Positions 1 through 8,894 are shown, counted from the first letter of the stretch. The stretch is DNA of 64,000 bases from Modestobacter sp. VKM Ac-2986 (GCF_026967795.1 NZ_JAPVBH010000006.1:275957-339956), one strand, 5' to 3'. A program made the numbers and translations. The notes: generated by a model not told the origin, from the sequence alone.

Positions 1-115
1 GCAGGTCACCCGGCGCACAGTAGTGACCCGACGGCCGCAGGAGGCCGCTCCTGCCCCGGACGGGTGTCCGCGGCGGGCAGGCCGGGCCGGTGCGGGCGTG
101 GGCCAGGATGGGCCG

Positions 116-967
116 ATGAGCTCGCAGCGCACGGCCCTGGTCCTCGGCGGCGGCGGCATCACCGGGATCGCCTGGGAGGTCGGGGTGCTGGCCGGGCTGG
201 CCGAGGCCGGCGTCGACCTGGCCACCGCCGACCTGGTCGTCGGCACCTCGGCCGGCTCGGTCGTCGGTGCCGCGCTGCGCAGCGGCACCCCGCTCGAGGA
301 GCTCTTCGCCGCCCAGCTGACGCCGCCGGAGGCCGCGCCGGTCGCCCGGCTCGGCCGCGGCACGCTGGCCCGCTACGGCCTGGCGATGCTGCTCGCCCGC
401 CGGGACGACGCGGTCTTCCGGCGGCGGATCGGCCGGCTCGCCCGGACCGCGGCCGACTCCGGCCGCACCCCCTCCGAGGCCGAACGCCGCGCCGCGATCA
501 CCGCCGTCCTGCCCTCGGCGCAGTGGCCGGACCGGCCGCTGGTGGTCACCGCCGTCGACGCCGACAGCGGGGCGTTCACCACCTTCACCCGGTCCTCGCA
601 GGTCGAGCTGGTCGCGGCCGTCGGCGCCAGCTGCGCCGTCCCCGGCGTCTACCCGCCGGTGACCATCGCCGGGCACCGGTACATGGACGGCGGGATGCGC
701 TCCCCGGCCAACGCCGACCTCGCCGCCCGGTACGACCGGATCGTCGTCATCGCCCCGCTGCCCCGCGGTGCCGGGCCGATGACCAGCGTCGACGCCCAGG
801 TGACCGGGCTGGTGAGCCGGGTCGCGGTGGTCTCCCCGGACCGGGCGAGCCTGTCGGCGATCGGGGGCAACGTGCTCGACCCGGCCGCGCGCGAGCCCTC
901 CGCCCGGGCCGGCCGGGCCCAGGCCGCGGCCGTGGCCGACCGGGTGCGGGCGGTCTGGCAGGACTGA
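116..967 (+). CDS. Patatin-like phospholipase family protein
   Basis: A 283-residue patatin-fold acyl hydrolase. The glycine-rich oxyanion loop (LGGGGITG, residues 10-17), the nucleophile elbow GTSAG (Ser45) and the dyad aspartate in DGG (Asp191) are all visible and in the usual order, so it should be catalytically active as a Ser-Asp lipase or esterase. No signal peptide or membrane segment is seen, suggesting a cytoplasmic enzyme. The ATG was chosen because the conserved domain begins seven residues later; the frame stays open upstream, but that stretch is Arg/Pro/Gly-rich and looks non-coding. It stands alone ahead of a secreted GlpQ on the same strand. The natural substrate cannot be read from sequence. 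Confidence 0.88.
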   Translation: MSSQRTALVLGGGGITGIAWEVGVLAGLAEAGVDLATADLVVGTSAGSVVGAALRSGTPLEELFAAQLTPPEAAPVARLGRGTLARYGLAMLLARRDDAVFRRRIGRLARTAADSGRTPSEAERRAAITAVLPSAQWPDRPLVVTAVDADSGAFTTFTRSSQVELVAAVGASCAVPGVYPPVTIAGHRYMDGGMRSPANADLAARYDRIVVIAPLPRGAGPMTSVDAQVTGLVSRVAVVSPDRASLSAIGGNVLDPAAREPSARAGRAQAAAVADRVRAVWQD

Positions 968-1104
968 GCCCGGCCGACACGCGGGCCGACGCGCCGGGTC
1001 GCGCCCGCTTTCACCCGCTGTTCGCCCCGGGGTCGCTGTGCGCGTGCTGTGGTGGGGGTGTGGGCCGTCGGCGAGGGTCGCCGTCCGAGCCCGGAGGAGA
1101 AGGC

Positions 1105-2250
1105 ATGTCCCGCTCCCGCAGGCTGACCGTGGCCGGCGTCGCCGTCGCCCTGGCGCTGCCGCTGTCCTTCGCCGTCCCGGCGTCCGCGCTCGCCGACCGT
1201 CGTGGCGGCGGTGAACTCGCCGACGAGCTGCTCGTGATCGGCCACCGCGGCGCGTCGGGCTACCGGCCCGAGCACACGCTGGCCTCCTACGAGCTCGCCG
1301 CCCGGATGGGGGCCGACGTGATCGAGGCCGACGTCGTCAGCACCGCCGACGGCGTGCTGGTGTCCCGGCACGAGAACGAGATCTCCGGGACCACCGACGT
1401 CGCCGAGCGCCCCGAGTTCGCCGACCGCCGCACCACCAAGACCGTGGACGGCGTCGAGCTCACCGGCTGGTTCACCGAGGACTTCACCCTCGCCGAGCTG
1501 CGCACGCTGCGCGCGGTCGAGCGACTGCCGGAGATCCGCGAGGAGAACACCGTCTACGACGGGCTGTACCCGGTGCCGACGCTGGACGAGGTGCTCGAGC
1601 TGCGCAAGCGGCTGAGCGAGGAGCTGGACCGCGAGATCGGGGTCTACATCGAGACCAAGCACCCCACCTACTTCGACGCCGAGGGCCTGTCGCTGGAGGA
1701 GCCGCTGCTGGCCGACCTGCGCCAGGCGCGGATGGACCGGCGCAGCTCCCCGGTGTTCCTGCAGTCGTTCGAGACGACGAACCTGCGCGAGCTGCACGAC
1801 CTGCGGGTGCGGGTGCCGCTGGTGCAGCTGCTGTCGGCCAGCGGGGCCCCGGCCGACCTCGTCGCCGCCGGCGACCCGCGCACCTACGCCGACCTGTCCA
1901 GCGCGGCGGGGCTGGCCGAGGTCGCCGAGTACGCCGACGGGGTGGGCCCGGAGAAGAACCAGGTCATCGCCCGCAACGCCGACGGCAGCCTGGGGGAGGC
2001 GACGTCCTTCGTGGCCGACGCGCACCGGGTCGACCTGATCGTGCACCCGTACACGCTGCGCAACGAGAACACGTTCCTGCCCACCGACCTCCGCGAGGGC
2101 ACCGCCCCCGACGACTACGGCCTCGCCCTGCAGGAGCAGCTGCGCTTCTGGGAGGCCGGCGTGGACGGCATCTTCACCGACAACCCCGACACCGGCGTCG
2201 AGTCGCGCCGGCTGTTCCTCGCCGGCGAGACGCTGGACCCCGCCGCCTGA
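1105..2250 (+). CDS. glpQ: Secreted glycerophosphodiester phosphodiesterase
   Basis: A 381-residue GDPD-family enzyme that hydrolyses glycerophosphodiesters to glycerol-3-phosphate and an alcohol. It begins with a Sec signal peptide (RSRR, hydrophobic core, ASALA cleavage area near residue 30). The GHRG motif carries His47; metal ligands Glu74 and Asp76 follow in EAD, and His89 lies in SRHEN. The length fits periplasmic/secreted GlpQ rather than the shorter cytosolic UgpQ. A GGAGGAG ribosome site sits just before the ATG. A strong hairpin follows the stop. Likely role: phosphate and glycerol scavenging outside the cell from phospholipid or teichoic acid breakdown products. Confidence 0.9.
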   Translation: MSRSRRLTVAGVAVALALPLSFAVPASALADRRGGGELADELLVIGHRGASGYRPEHTLASYELAARMGADVIEADVVSTADGVLVSRHENEISGTTDVAERPEFADRRTTKTVDGVELTGWFTEDFTLAELRTLRAVERLPEIREENTVYDGLYPVPTLDEVLELRKRLSEELDREIGVYIETKHPTYFDAEGLSLEEPLLADLRQARMDRRSSPVFLQSFETTNLRELHDLRVRVPLVQLLSASGAPADLVAAGDPRTYADLSSAAGLAEVAEYADGVGPEKNQVIARNADGSLGEATSFVADAHRVDLIVHPYTLRNENTFLPTDLREGTAPDDYGLALQEQLRFWEAGVDGIFTDNPDTGVESRRLFLAGETLDPAA

Positions 2251-2256
2251 GCCCGC

Positions 2257-2285
2257 GGCGCCGGCCGGTCACCCCGGCCGGCGCC
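2257..2285. terminator. Bidirectional hairpin terminator
   Basis: A perfect 12-bp stem (GGCGCCGGCCGG / CCGGCCGGCGCC) with a 5-nt loop lies between the convergent glpQ and MarR genes and directly abuts the MarR stop codon. No T-run follows, as is common in high-GC actinobacteria. Confidence 0.7.
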
Positions 2286-2286
2286 G

Positions 2287-2787
2287 TCAGCGCGCGTCGA
2301 GGTGACGCAGCAGCGTCTCGCCGATGTCGCGCATCGCCGCGATCTGGGCGGGGGACAGCTGGTCGAACAGGTGCTCGCGCACGCTGGCCACGTGCACCGG
2401 GGCCGCCTCCACCAGCGCCGCCATGCCCTGGTCGGTGAGGACGGCGAGCTGGCCGCGGCCGTCCTCGACGCACACCTCGCGGGCGACCCAGCCGCGCTCC
2501 TCGAGCCGGGACACCGCGTGCGAGAGCCGGCTGCGGGAGGCCAGGCAGCGGTCGGCCAGCTGGCTCATCCGCATCCGCCGCTCCGGCGCCTCGGACAACT
2601 GCACGAGGATCTCGTAGTAGGCGCTCGAGACGCCGGCGGAGTGGGTGAGGTCCCGCTCCAGCCGGTCCTGCAGCAGCGTCGTGCTGTAGAGCCACGCCCG
2701 CCAGGCCTTCTGCTCCTCGGCGTCCAGCCAGCGCGGCTGGGCAGGCTCCGCCTCCGGGACCGGACGGGGCGACACGGGGGAAGTCAC
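2287..2787 (-). CDS. MarR family transcriptional regulator
   Basis: A 166-residue winged-helix regulator. The order is an N-terminal dimerisation helix, then a winged HTH around residues 55-115 (LSEAPERRMRMSQLADRCLASRSRLSHAVSRLEERGWV), then a C-terminal dimerisation helix; the pattern 'SRLSHAVSRLEERGWV' is typical of MarR recognition helix and wing. Start is GTG. It is divergent from the yceI gene with about 90 bp between them, which contains an imperfect palindrome, so it probably represses yceI and itself. The ligand cannot be deduced. Confidence 0.88.
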   Translation of the reverse strand: MTSPVSPRPVPEAEPAQPRWLDAEEQKAWRAWLYSTTLLQDRLERDLTHSAGVSSAYYEILVQLSEAPERRMRMSQLADRCLASRSRLSHAVSRLEERGWVAREVCVEDGRGQLAVLTDQGMAALVEAAPVHVASVREHLFDQLSPAQIAAMRDIGETLLRHLDAR

Positions 2788-2808
2788 CCCCTCAGGGTAC
2801 TGGCGGAA

Positions 2809-2826
2809 TAGTCAAGAGCTCAACTA
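2809..2826. promoter_or_regulatory. Candidate MarR operator
   Basis: The 18-bp sequence TAGTCAAGAGCTCAACTA is an imperfect palindrome (TAGT-N2-AG-N2-CT-N2-ACTA, 12 of 18 positions symmetric). It sits 22 bp upstream of the MarR start and 51 bp upstream of the yceI start, where a shared operator for a divergent MarR-controlled pair is expected. Half of the motif (GCTCAAC) recurs nearer yceI at about 2855. Confidence 0.5.
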
Positions 2827-2876
2827 CGCTTCGGGACGACGAAAGCAGTACAACGCTCAACCACCCGGAGGTCACC

Positions 2877-3434
2877 ATGACCAGCACCACCCAGATCCCT
2901 GGCTACGTCGTCGGCACGTGGGACATCGACGCCTCCCACTCCACCGTGGGCTTCTCCGTCCGCCACATGATGGTCAGCAAGGTCCGCGGCTACTTCCGCG
3001 AGTTCTCCGGTGAGATCGTCACCGCCGCCGACCCGTCGGCCTCGACCGTCCACGCCACCATCGACATGGACTCGATCGACACCCGGCAGGAGCAGCGCGA
3101 CGCGCACATCAAGTCCGCCGACTTCTTCGACACCGGCAACCACACCGTCATGGAGTTCCGCTCCACCGGCATCCGCAACAAGGGCGAGGACTGGACCGTC
3201 GAGGGCGACCTGACGATCAAGGGCATCACCAAGCCGGTCACCCTGGCCCTGGAGCTCAACGGCTTCGGCCCCGACGCCTACGGCGGCACGCGCGCCGGCT
3301 TCTCCGGCAAGACCGAGATCTCCCGCAAGGAGTTCGGTGTGGACATCGACATGCCGATGGACGGCGGCGGCGTCGTCGTCGGCGACAAGATCACCGTCGA
3401 GCTCGAGATCGAGGGCGTCCTCCGGGCTGCCTGA
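2877..3434 (+). CDS. YceI family protein
   Basis: A 185-residue YceI-like lipocalin-fold protein. It opens with the family signature 'GTWDIDASHSTVGFSVRHMMVSKVRGYFREFSGEI' and contains the later 'IKGITKPVTLALEL' strand region. It has no signal peptide, so it is the cytoplasmic type common in actinobacteria. The family binds isoprenoid-like lipids (polyisoprenoid or quinone) in characterised members and is often stress-induced. An RBS (GGAGG) lies 6 bp before the ATG. It is divergent from a MarR regulator with a candidate operator between them. Strong intrinsic terminator downstream. Confidence 0.9.
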   Translation: MTSTTQIPGYVVGTWDIDASHSTVGFSVRHMMVSKVRGYFREFSGEIVTAADPSASTVHATIDMDSIDTRQEQRDAHIKSADFFDTGNHTVMEFRSTGIRNKGEDWTVEGDLTIKGITKPVTLALELNGFGPDAYGGTRAGFSGKTEISRKEFGVDIDMPMDGGGVVVGDKITVELEIEGVLRAA

Positions 3435-3504
3435 ACAAGTCGAAGGACCCCCTCGCCCCCCACCGCACGCTCCGCGCGCGGCGGGGCCCTGCGAGGGGGC
3501 CGCA

Positions 3505-3539
3505 CCGAAGGCCCTGGCGCACTGCGCCGGGGCCTTCGG
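3505..3539 (+). terminator. Intrinsic terminator after yceI
   Basis: A 10-bp outer stem (CCGAAGGCCC / GGGCCTTCGG) is extended by an inner stem GGCGC-act-GCGCC. It lies 71 bp after the yceI stop. A weaker GC stem (CCCCCTCGC at 3448-3456, GCGAGGGGG at 3491-3499) precedes it. Confidence 0.7.
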
Positions 3540-3617
3540 CGCGTCCGGGGCCGGTTGCCAGGGAACTGACAGCCGCGCGCGGGGAACCGTCCGGGGCGCC
3601 GGGACGACAGTCCGGGC

Positions 3618-4103
3618 ATGAGCAGAGTGCGCCCGTGGGCCGCGACCGCGGCCCGGCTGCTGCTGGGTGTCGTGCTGGTCGTGGCCGGGGCGCTCAAGCT
3701 GCCCGACCCCGCCGCCGCCGAGCGCGCCGTGCGGGCCTACCGGCTGCTGCCCGAGGGGCTGGTGGGCCCGGTCGCCTTCGGGCTGCCGGTGCTCGAGATC
3801 GCCGTGGGGCTGGCCCTGCTCGCCGGGGTCCTCGTGCGCACGGCCGCGCTGGCCGCCGCCGCGCTGATGGTCGTCTTCCTCCTCGGCGTGGGCTCAGCCT
3901 GGGCCCGCGGCCTGCAGATCGACTGCGGCTGCTTCGGCGGCGGCGGGACGGTCGCCGCCGCCGACACCGCCTACCCCGCCGAGGTCGCCCGGGACGTCGC
4001 GCTGCTGCTGGTCGCCCTGGCCCTCGCCCGCTGGCCGGCGTCCCGGCTGGCGCTCGGTCCCACCCCCACCCCTCTCTGGACGGAGCCCGCCCGTGTCCGC
4101 TGA
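3618..4103 (+). CDS. MauE/DoxX family redox-associated membrane protein
   Basis: A 161-residue protein with about four hydrophobic segments (residues about 10-28, 50-72, 74-95, 120-140) and a conserved 'GLQIDCGCFGGGG' motif carrying Cys103 and Cys105 between the third and fourth segments. This is the MauE-like branch of the DoxX superfamily, in which the paired cysteines are thought to pass electrons to or from a partner thiol protein. It overlaps by 11 nt the next gene, a membrane-anchored DsbA-like protein, which supports a joint role in extracytoplasmic disulfide chemistry. 'MauE' is a family label only; no methylamine dehydrogenase genes are here. Confidence 0.8.
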   Translation: MSRVRPWAATAARLLLGVVLVVAGALKLPDPAAAERAVRAYRLLPEGLVGPVAFGLPVLEIAVGLALLAGVLVRTAALAAAALMVVFLLGVGSAWARGLQIDCGCFGGGGTVAAADTAYPAEVARDVALLLVALALARWPASRLALGPTPTPLWTEPARVR

Positions 4104-4866
4104 CACCACCCGCCCGCAGTCGGGCAAGGCCGCCGCCCGGGCGCGCATCGCCGAGCGCCGGGCCGCCGAGGCCGCCGCGCTGGCAGCCGCGCAGCGTCGC
4201 CGCCGCACCATGGTCGGCGGGGTCGTCGCCGCCGCCGTCCTGGTCGTGGCGCTGGTCGCCGTCGTCCTGGTGCAGACCCACCGGACGTCGACCGACGCCG
4301 CTGCGTCCCCGCCGAACACGGTCGACGGGTACGCCTTCGCCGTCGGGCCCGCCGACGCGCCGGTGACCGTGGACGTCTACGAGGACTTCCAGTGCCCGGC
4401 CTGCGCCCAACTGGAGCAGACCAGCGGCGACACGCTCGCCTCACTGGTCGACGTCGGCACGGTCCAGGTGCGCTACCACGGCATGGCCTTCCTCGACCAG
4501 GCCTCCACCACCGACTACTCGACCCGGGCGCTGAACGCCGCCGCGGTCGTGGCCGAGTCCGGCACCGACGCGTACCGGGCCTTCCACGACCTGCTGTTCG
4601 CCGACCAGCCGGCCGAGGGCACGGCAGGGCTCAGCGACGACCAGCTCGTCGAGCACGCCGCGCAGGCCGGGGCCGTCGGGGCCGGCGTCGAGTCCGGCAT
4701 CCGGGACCTGCGCTACGGCGACTGGGTCGCCGCGGCCACCGAGCAGGCCAGCAAGGACGGCGTCAGCGGGACCCCGACCGTGCTGGTCGACGGCAGGCAG
4801 CTGGAGGGTGCCGAGCTCACGCCCGCGGGCATCACCGCCGCCGTCCAGGCCGCCGCCGGGAGCTGA
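4093..4866 (+). CDS. Membrane-anchored DsbA-like thioredoxin-fold protein
   Basis: A 257-residue protein: a basic Ala/Arg-rich N-tail, one transmembrane helix (about residues 40-62), then a DsbA/thioredoxin domain with active site CPAC (Cys101, Cys104; 'YEDFQCPAC') and a cis-proline loop in 'GVSGTPTVLVDG'. Topology places the domain outside the membrane. GTG start inside the end of the MauE-like gene implies translational coupling. Expected role: thiol-disulfide oxidoreductase for exported proteins, with MauE as possible membrane redox partner. Similar actinobacterial pairs stand in for VKOR/DsbA-type systems; that assignment here is inference. Confidence 0.85.
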   Translation: MSADTTRPQSGKAAARARIAERRAAEAAALAAAQRRRRTMVGGVVAAAVLVVALVAVVLVQTHRTSTDAAASPPNTVDGYAFAVGPADAPVTVDVYEDFQCPACAQLEQTSGDTLASLVDVGTVQVRYHGMAFLDQASTTDYSTRALNAAAVVAESGTDAYRAFHDLLFADQPAEGTAGLSDDQLVEHAAQAGAVGAGVESGIRDLRYGDWVAAATEQASKDGVSGTPTVLVDGRQLEGAELTPAGITAAVQAAAGS

Positions 4867-4906
4867 CCTCCCACTCCGGAACGGATCCGTACGGCATCCT
4901 GCGCCG

Positions 4907-6232
4907 GTGACCGCCGCACGCGCCGCCGTCGTCGGCACCGGCCTGCTCGGTGGGCTGGTCGCCTGGGGAGGGGTCCTGTCCACCGGCCGGTACCGGCCCG
5001 ACCCCGGTGACATCAACCCCCTGTGTCAGCTGACGGGGGAGTGCACGGCCGCCGACGTCGAGGCTGCCCTGCAGCGTGCCTGGTGGCTGGTCGGCGGGGG
5101 GATGGCCTTGGTCGCGCTGGCGGCCGTGCTGCTCGCCTGGACGCTCCCCGGACGGCGGCCCGCTCCCGACGCGCCATCGTTGCCGGCGCCGCTGCAGGCG
5201 CTCGTCACCGGCCTGATCGTCTTCTTCGCGGCCTTCCCGGCCGGCATCCCGCTGTTCTTCGCCTCCCTCGGGGGGTCGCACGGGCTGGCCGTCGGGCTGA
5301 CGGCGGCGTGGCTCGCTCAGGCCGTCGGCGTCCGGGCGGTGGGGCGGTGGTTCCGGGCCAGCCCGGACGTGCCGGGGCGCGAGTGGCTGGGTGCGCTGGC
5401 AGTCAGCGGTCTGGGCGCCGGGGCGGTGGTGGCCACCTGGGCAGCCTCCGACGACGGGGCCCTGACCGCGCTGCCCGTGGTCAATGCGGTCGTGGTCGCC
5501 CTCGCCCTGCTGGCCCAGCGGTCCCTGCAGCAGCTCGGCCGGCGGCCGGTCTGGCCGTCGGTGGCCGGTGGGGTCGGTCTCCTGGTCGCCGGTGGGCTCC
5601 TGCTGGCCGGGGTGTACCTCCCCGACCGCCCGGAGCCGGCGACCGCGTCCCCGGCGCCACAGGCACAGCCGCGCCCGACGCCGACGCCGACTCCAGCCCT
5701 GACGCCGACACCCACGCCGCTCCCGGTGCCTGCGCCCACCCCGACGCCCGAGCCGGTCGCGGCCGACGTCCCGTGTGCGCAGCAGGACCTCTCCTTCACC
5801 GTCCGCGGGTTCGACGCGGCGATGGGGCTGCGGGCCGCGGCGTTGGTCGCCGCGAACACCGGTGCGACCCCGTGCTGGCTCGAGGGGGTCCCGGTCGTCG
5901 TCCTGCTCCAGGGTGGGCGGCCGCTGGCCCTGCAGGTGGGGGAGGGACAGGCGCCCGGGGACGGCGTCCTGCAGTTCCAGCGGGTCGGCGTCGCGCCGGG
6001 CGGGACGGCGTCGGCGCTGCTCACCTGGCGCAGCTACGGCGGGTGGGCCGACCAGGAGACCCCGCAGGCGGTGACCGTGGCCCTGGACGCCTCCTCGACC
6101 CTGGTCGCAGCCACGGTGCAGGGCGGTGGGGGCGCCGCCCCCTTCGACATCGCCGACGGCGGTGCGTGGCAGATCGCACCCTGGGCGACGCCGACCACCT
6201 GCCCGGCTGCTGGGGGAGACTGGAGGTCATGA
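4907..6232 (+). CDS. Multi-pass membrane protein with DUF4232-like extracellular domain
   Basis: A 441-residue protein of unknown function. The first half has about seven hydrophobic helices, then a low-complexity Pro/Thr/Ala linker with PTPTP-type repeats at about residues 247-285, and a C-terminal domain with two Cys (VPCAQQDLSF..., GATPCWLEG...) that resembles DUF4232, a secreted beta-rich domain of actinobacteria. A GTG start was chosen 41 bp after the DsbA-like gene; upstream extension is Arg/Pro-rich and improbable. Because the C-terminal domain has a likely disulfide, it may be a client of the neighbouring thiol oxidoreductase. ATGA overlap links it to the next gene. Confidence 0.7.
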   Translation: MTAARAAVVGTGLLGGLVAWGGVLSTGRYRPDPGDINPLCQLTGECTAADVEAALQRAWWLVGGGMALVALAAVLLAWTLPGRRPAPDAPSLPAPLQALVTGLIVFFAAFPAGIPLFFASLGGSHGLAVGLTAAWLAQAVGVRAVGRWFRASPDVPGREWLGALAVSGLGAGAVVATWAASDDGALTALPVVNAVVVALALLAQRSLQQLGRRPVWPSVAGGVGLLVAGGLLLAGVYLPDRPEPATASPAPQAQPRPTPTPTPALTPTPTPLPVPAPTPTPEPVAADVPCAQQDLSFTVRGFDAAMGLRAAALVAANTGATPCWLEGVPVVVLLQGGRPLALQVGEGQAPGDGVLQFQRVGVAPGGTASALLTWRSYGGWADQETPQAVTVALDASSTLVAATVQGGGGAAPFDIADGGAWQIAPWATPTTCPAAGGDWRS

Positions 6233-6567
6233 CGACCTCCACGCTGGCGCGGGTCCGCAGCCGGCTGCCCTCCGCCGTCCCGGCCGCGATCGGCCTCGCC
6301 GTCGGCTTCGGCATCGCCCAGGCGACCGGGGTCCGGGCGCTCGGCGGGGCGGTGCTGGCCGCCGGCGGGCTGGTCGCCGGCTGGCTGTGGTGGTCCCGTC
6401 GCGGGGCGGCGGTCGCGGCGGCGCTGGCGGTGGCCTACCTGGCCGCGTTCGCCCTCGCGCACGTGCTCGCGCTGGGCCTGGGCTGGCCCGCCTGGCTGGC
6501 CGTCGGCCTGGTCACCGCGGCCGTCGCGGCGCTGTCCTGGGTGGTCGTGGACCGGCCGGCGGCCTAG
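6229..6567 (+). CDS. Small four-helix membrane protein, unknown function
   Basis: A 112-residue, very hydrophobic protein with an N-terminal basic stretch (ARVRSRLPSAVP) and about four predicted helices separated by short loops (for example SRRG). Its ATG overlaps the previous stop codon (ATGA), and GGAGG precedes it, so it is coupled to the DUF4232-like membrane gene. No family is recognised. Operon position suggests it forms a unit with the upstream membrane protein. Confidence 0.6.
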   Translation: MTTSTLARVRSRLPSAVPAAIGLAVGFGIAQATGVRALGGAVLAAGGLVAGWLWWSRRGAAVAAALAVAYLAAFALAHVLALGLGWPAWLAVGLVTAAVAALSWVVVDRPAA

Positions 6568-6677
6568 GCCCCGACTCCGAGCCTGCGAGGGACGTGGGGG
6601 TCGACGTCCTCCGGGAGTGGCAGACCGGTCACAGCGGGTCCGCCGGGGGCCGTCGTCCGTCTACCATGGGAAGGTCT

Positions 6678-6719
6678 CGGCGCTCCGCGCCGTTGATCGT
6701 GTCGCGCGCCGTAGCGCGC
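6678..6719 (+). other. Two hairpins in the typA 5' leader
   Basis: CGGCGC-tcc-GCGCCG (6678-6692) and GCGCGC-cgta-GCGCGC (6704-6719) form two consecutive stems just ahead of typA. A TACCAT hexamer at 6662-6667 could be the -10 box of the promoter, which would place both hairpins in the 5' UTR. Function unknown. Confidence 0.35.
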
Positions 6720-6754
6720 AGACTCCCACTTGAACTCCTGAGGTGCCTCTCCGC

Positions 6755-8644
6755 ATGCCCACTCGCAACGACCTGCGAAACGTCGCGATCATCGCGCACG
6801 TCGACCACGGCAAGACCACCCTGGTCGACGCCCTGCTCCGGCAGGCCGGTGCCCTCGGGCGCTCCAAGGGGGAGGGGACCGACAACGACTCCACCCAGGA
6901 CCGGGTCATGGACTCCGGTGAGCTCGAGCGCGAGCGCGGGATCACCATCCTCGCCAAGAACACCGCGATCCACCTGCACGACGAAGAGGGCAACCCCGTC
7001 GTCGTGAACATCGTCGACACCCCCGGCCACGCCGACTTCGGTGGCGAGGTCGAGCGCGCGCTGTCCATGGTCGACGGTGTCTGCCTGCTCGTCGACGCCT
7101 CCGAGGGCCCGCTGCCGCAGACCCGCTTCGTGCTGCGCAAGGCGCTGGCGAAGGGGATGCCGGTCATCCTCGCGGTCAACAAGACCGACCGTCAGGACGC
7201 CCGCATCGAGGAGGTCGTCGACGAGACCTACGAGCTGTTCATGGAGCTGCTCGAGGACGCCGGCCTGCCCGCGGAGACCCTCGAGTTCCCGATCGTCTAC
7301 TGCAACGGCCGCACCGGCCAGGCGTCGCTGAACAAGCCCGAGAACGGCACCGTCCCCGACAGCCCCGACCTCGGCCCGCTCGTCAAGGTCCTGCTGGACA
7401 CCGTCCCCGCGCCGGAGTACGACGCCGAGGAGCCGCTGCGCGCGCAGGTCACCAACCTCGACGCCTCCCCGTACCTGGGCCGTCTGGCGCTGCTGCGCAT
7501 CCACTCCGGTGAGATGAAGAACGGCCAGCAGGTCGCCTGGTGCAAGGCCGACGGCACCATCGAGCGCGTCAAGCTGACCGAGCTGCTGGTCACCGAGGGC
7601 CTCACCCGCACCCCGGCCGCGAGCGCCGGCCCGGGTGACCTGGTCGCCGTCGCCGGCATCCCGGACATCGGCATCGGTGACACCCTCGCCGACCCGAACG
7701 ACCCCCGCCCGCTGCCGGCGATCACCGTCGACGAGCCGTCGATCTCGATCACCATGGGCATCAACACCAGCCCGCTGTCGGGCAAGTCGGGCAAGAAGGT
7801 CACCGCCCGGCTGATCAAGAACCGCCTCGACGCCGAGCTGATCGGCAACGTCTCGGTGCGGATGCTGCCCACCGAGCGCCCCGACACCTGGGAGATGCAG
7901 GGACGCGGCGAGCTGGCCCTGGCCATCCTGGTCGAGCAGCTGCGCCGCGAGGACTTCGAGCTCACCGTCGGCCGCCCGCGGGTGGTCACCAAGGAGATCG
8001 ACGGCAAGCTGCACGAGCCGGTCGAGCGGGTCACCATCGACACCCCCGGCGAGTACGTCGGCACGCTGACCCAGGCGCTGGCCAGCCGGCGCGGCCGACT
8101 GGAGAACCTGGTGCACCACGACACCGGCTGGGCGCGGATGGAGTACATCTGCCCCTCGCGCGGCCTGATCGGCTTCCGCACCGAGTTCCTCACCGAGACC
8201 CGCGGCACCGGCGTGCTGAACCACACCCTCGAGGGCTACGAGCCGTGGCTGGGCGACATGCGTGCCCGCCCGACCGGCTCGCTGGTCGCCGACCGCTCCG
8301 GCGTCGCGACCACGTACTCGATGTTCTCCCTGCAGGAGCGCGGCCAGATGATGGTCGAGCCCGGCACCGAGGTCTACGAGGGCATGGTCATCGGTGAGAA
8401 CTCCCGTCCGGACGACATGGACGTGAACATCACCAAGGAGAAGAAGCTCACCAACATGCGCAAGGCGACCTCGGAGGAGCTCGAGCGGCTGATCCCGCCG
8501 AAGATCCTGAACCTCGAGCAGGCGCTGGAGTTCTGCGCCGAGGACGAGTGCGTCGAGGTCACCCCGGGCACCGTCCGGATCCGCAAGGTGGAGCTGGACC
8601 AGACCGTCCGCGGCCGGACCCGCAACCGCAAGCCCAAGCCGTGA
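6755..8644 (+). CDS. typA: Translational GTPase TypA/BipA
   Basis: A 629-residue translation-factor GTPase of full family length. G1 is AHVDHGKTT near residues 14-22, G2 includes RGITI, G3 is DTPGHADF, G4 is NKTD. Elongation-factor-type domains II, III and V and the TypA-specific C-terminal domain follow. It acts on the ribosome and is tied to 50S assembly and stress or cold growth in other bacteria. The ATG (MPTRNDLRN) was preferred over an in-frame GTG 12 nt upstream because the GTPase core starts at once after it and the GAGG at 6740-6743 is well spaced for it. A strong terminator follows. Confidence 0.95.
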   Translation: MPTRNDLRNVAIIAHVDHGKTTLVDALLRQAGALGRSKGEGTDNDSTQDRVMDSGELERERGITILAKNTAIHLHDEEGNPVVVNIVDTPGHADFGGEVERALSMVDGVCLLVDASEGPLPQTRFVLRKALAKGMPVILAVNKTDRQDARIEEVVDETYELFMELLEDAGLPAETLEFPIVYCNGRTGQASLNKPENGTVPDSPDLGPLVKVLLDTVPAPEYDAEEPLRAQVTNLDASPYLGRLALLRIHSGEMKNGQQVAWCKADGTIERVKLTELLVTEGLTRTPAASAGPGDLVAVAGIPDIGIGDTLADPNDPRPLPAITVDEPSISITMGINTSPLSGKSGKKVTARLIKNRLDAELIGNVSVRMLPTERPDTWEMQGRGELALAILVEQLRREDFELTVGRPRVVTKEIDGKLHEPVERVTIDTPGEYVGTLTQALASRRGRLENLVHHDTGWARMEYICPSRGLIGFRTEFLTETRGTGVLNHTLEGYEPWLGDMRARPTGSLVADRSGVATTYSMFSLQERGQMMVEPGTEVYEGMVIGENSRPDDMDVNITKEKKLTNMRKATSEELERLIPPKILNLEQALEFCAEDECVEVTPGTVRIRKVELDQTVRGRTRNRKPKP

Positions 8645-8672
8645 TGTGACGCCCCGTTCCCGCGGGGCTGGT

Positions 8673-8709
8673 CGAACGCCGTCGTCCCTCCCGGGGACGG
8701 CGGCGTTCG
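8673..8709 (+). terminator. typA terminator
   Basis: A 16-bp stem (8673-8688 with 8694-8709, one G-U pair) with a 5-nt loop lies 29 bp after the typA stop. A smaller GCCCCG/CGGGGC hairpin precedes it at 8651-8668. Confidence 0.75.
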
Positions 8710-8894
8710 TCGTTCCCGGCGCGCCGACGAGAGCTGCTGACGTCGGTGGGGCCGGTGTGGCGACTGTTGCCGTTCGACCACGTTCGGTGAGGACCGGCCG
8801 ACAGCTGTGCACGACGCGCCGGGCCTCCCTCGTGCCGCACCGTGCCGGCGGGCACGCCGACCTAGGTTGCGATCAGGAGAGGTGGAGTGCGGCG

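Noticed and set aside
64..1104. Upstream extension of the glpQ frame
   Set aside because: It overlaps the patatin gene in another frame and is Arg/Gly/Pro-rich; signal peptide and RBS place the start at 1105.
6629..8812. Long open frame antisense to typA (about 727 codons)
   Set aside because: It mirrors typA codon structure; composition (Gly, Val, Gln, Asp, Arg rich) is typical of GC-rich antisense frames, with no domain.
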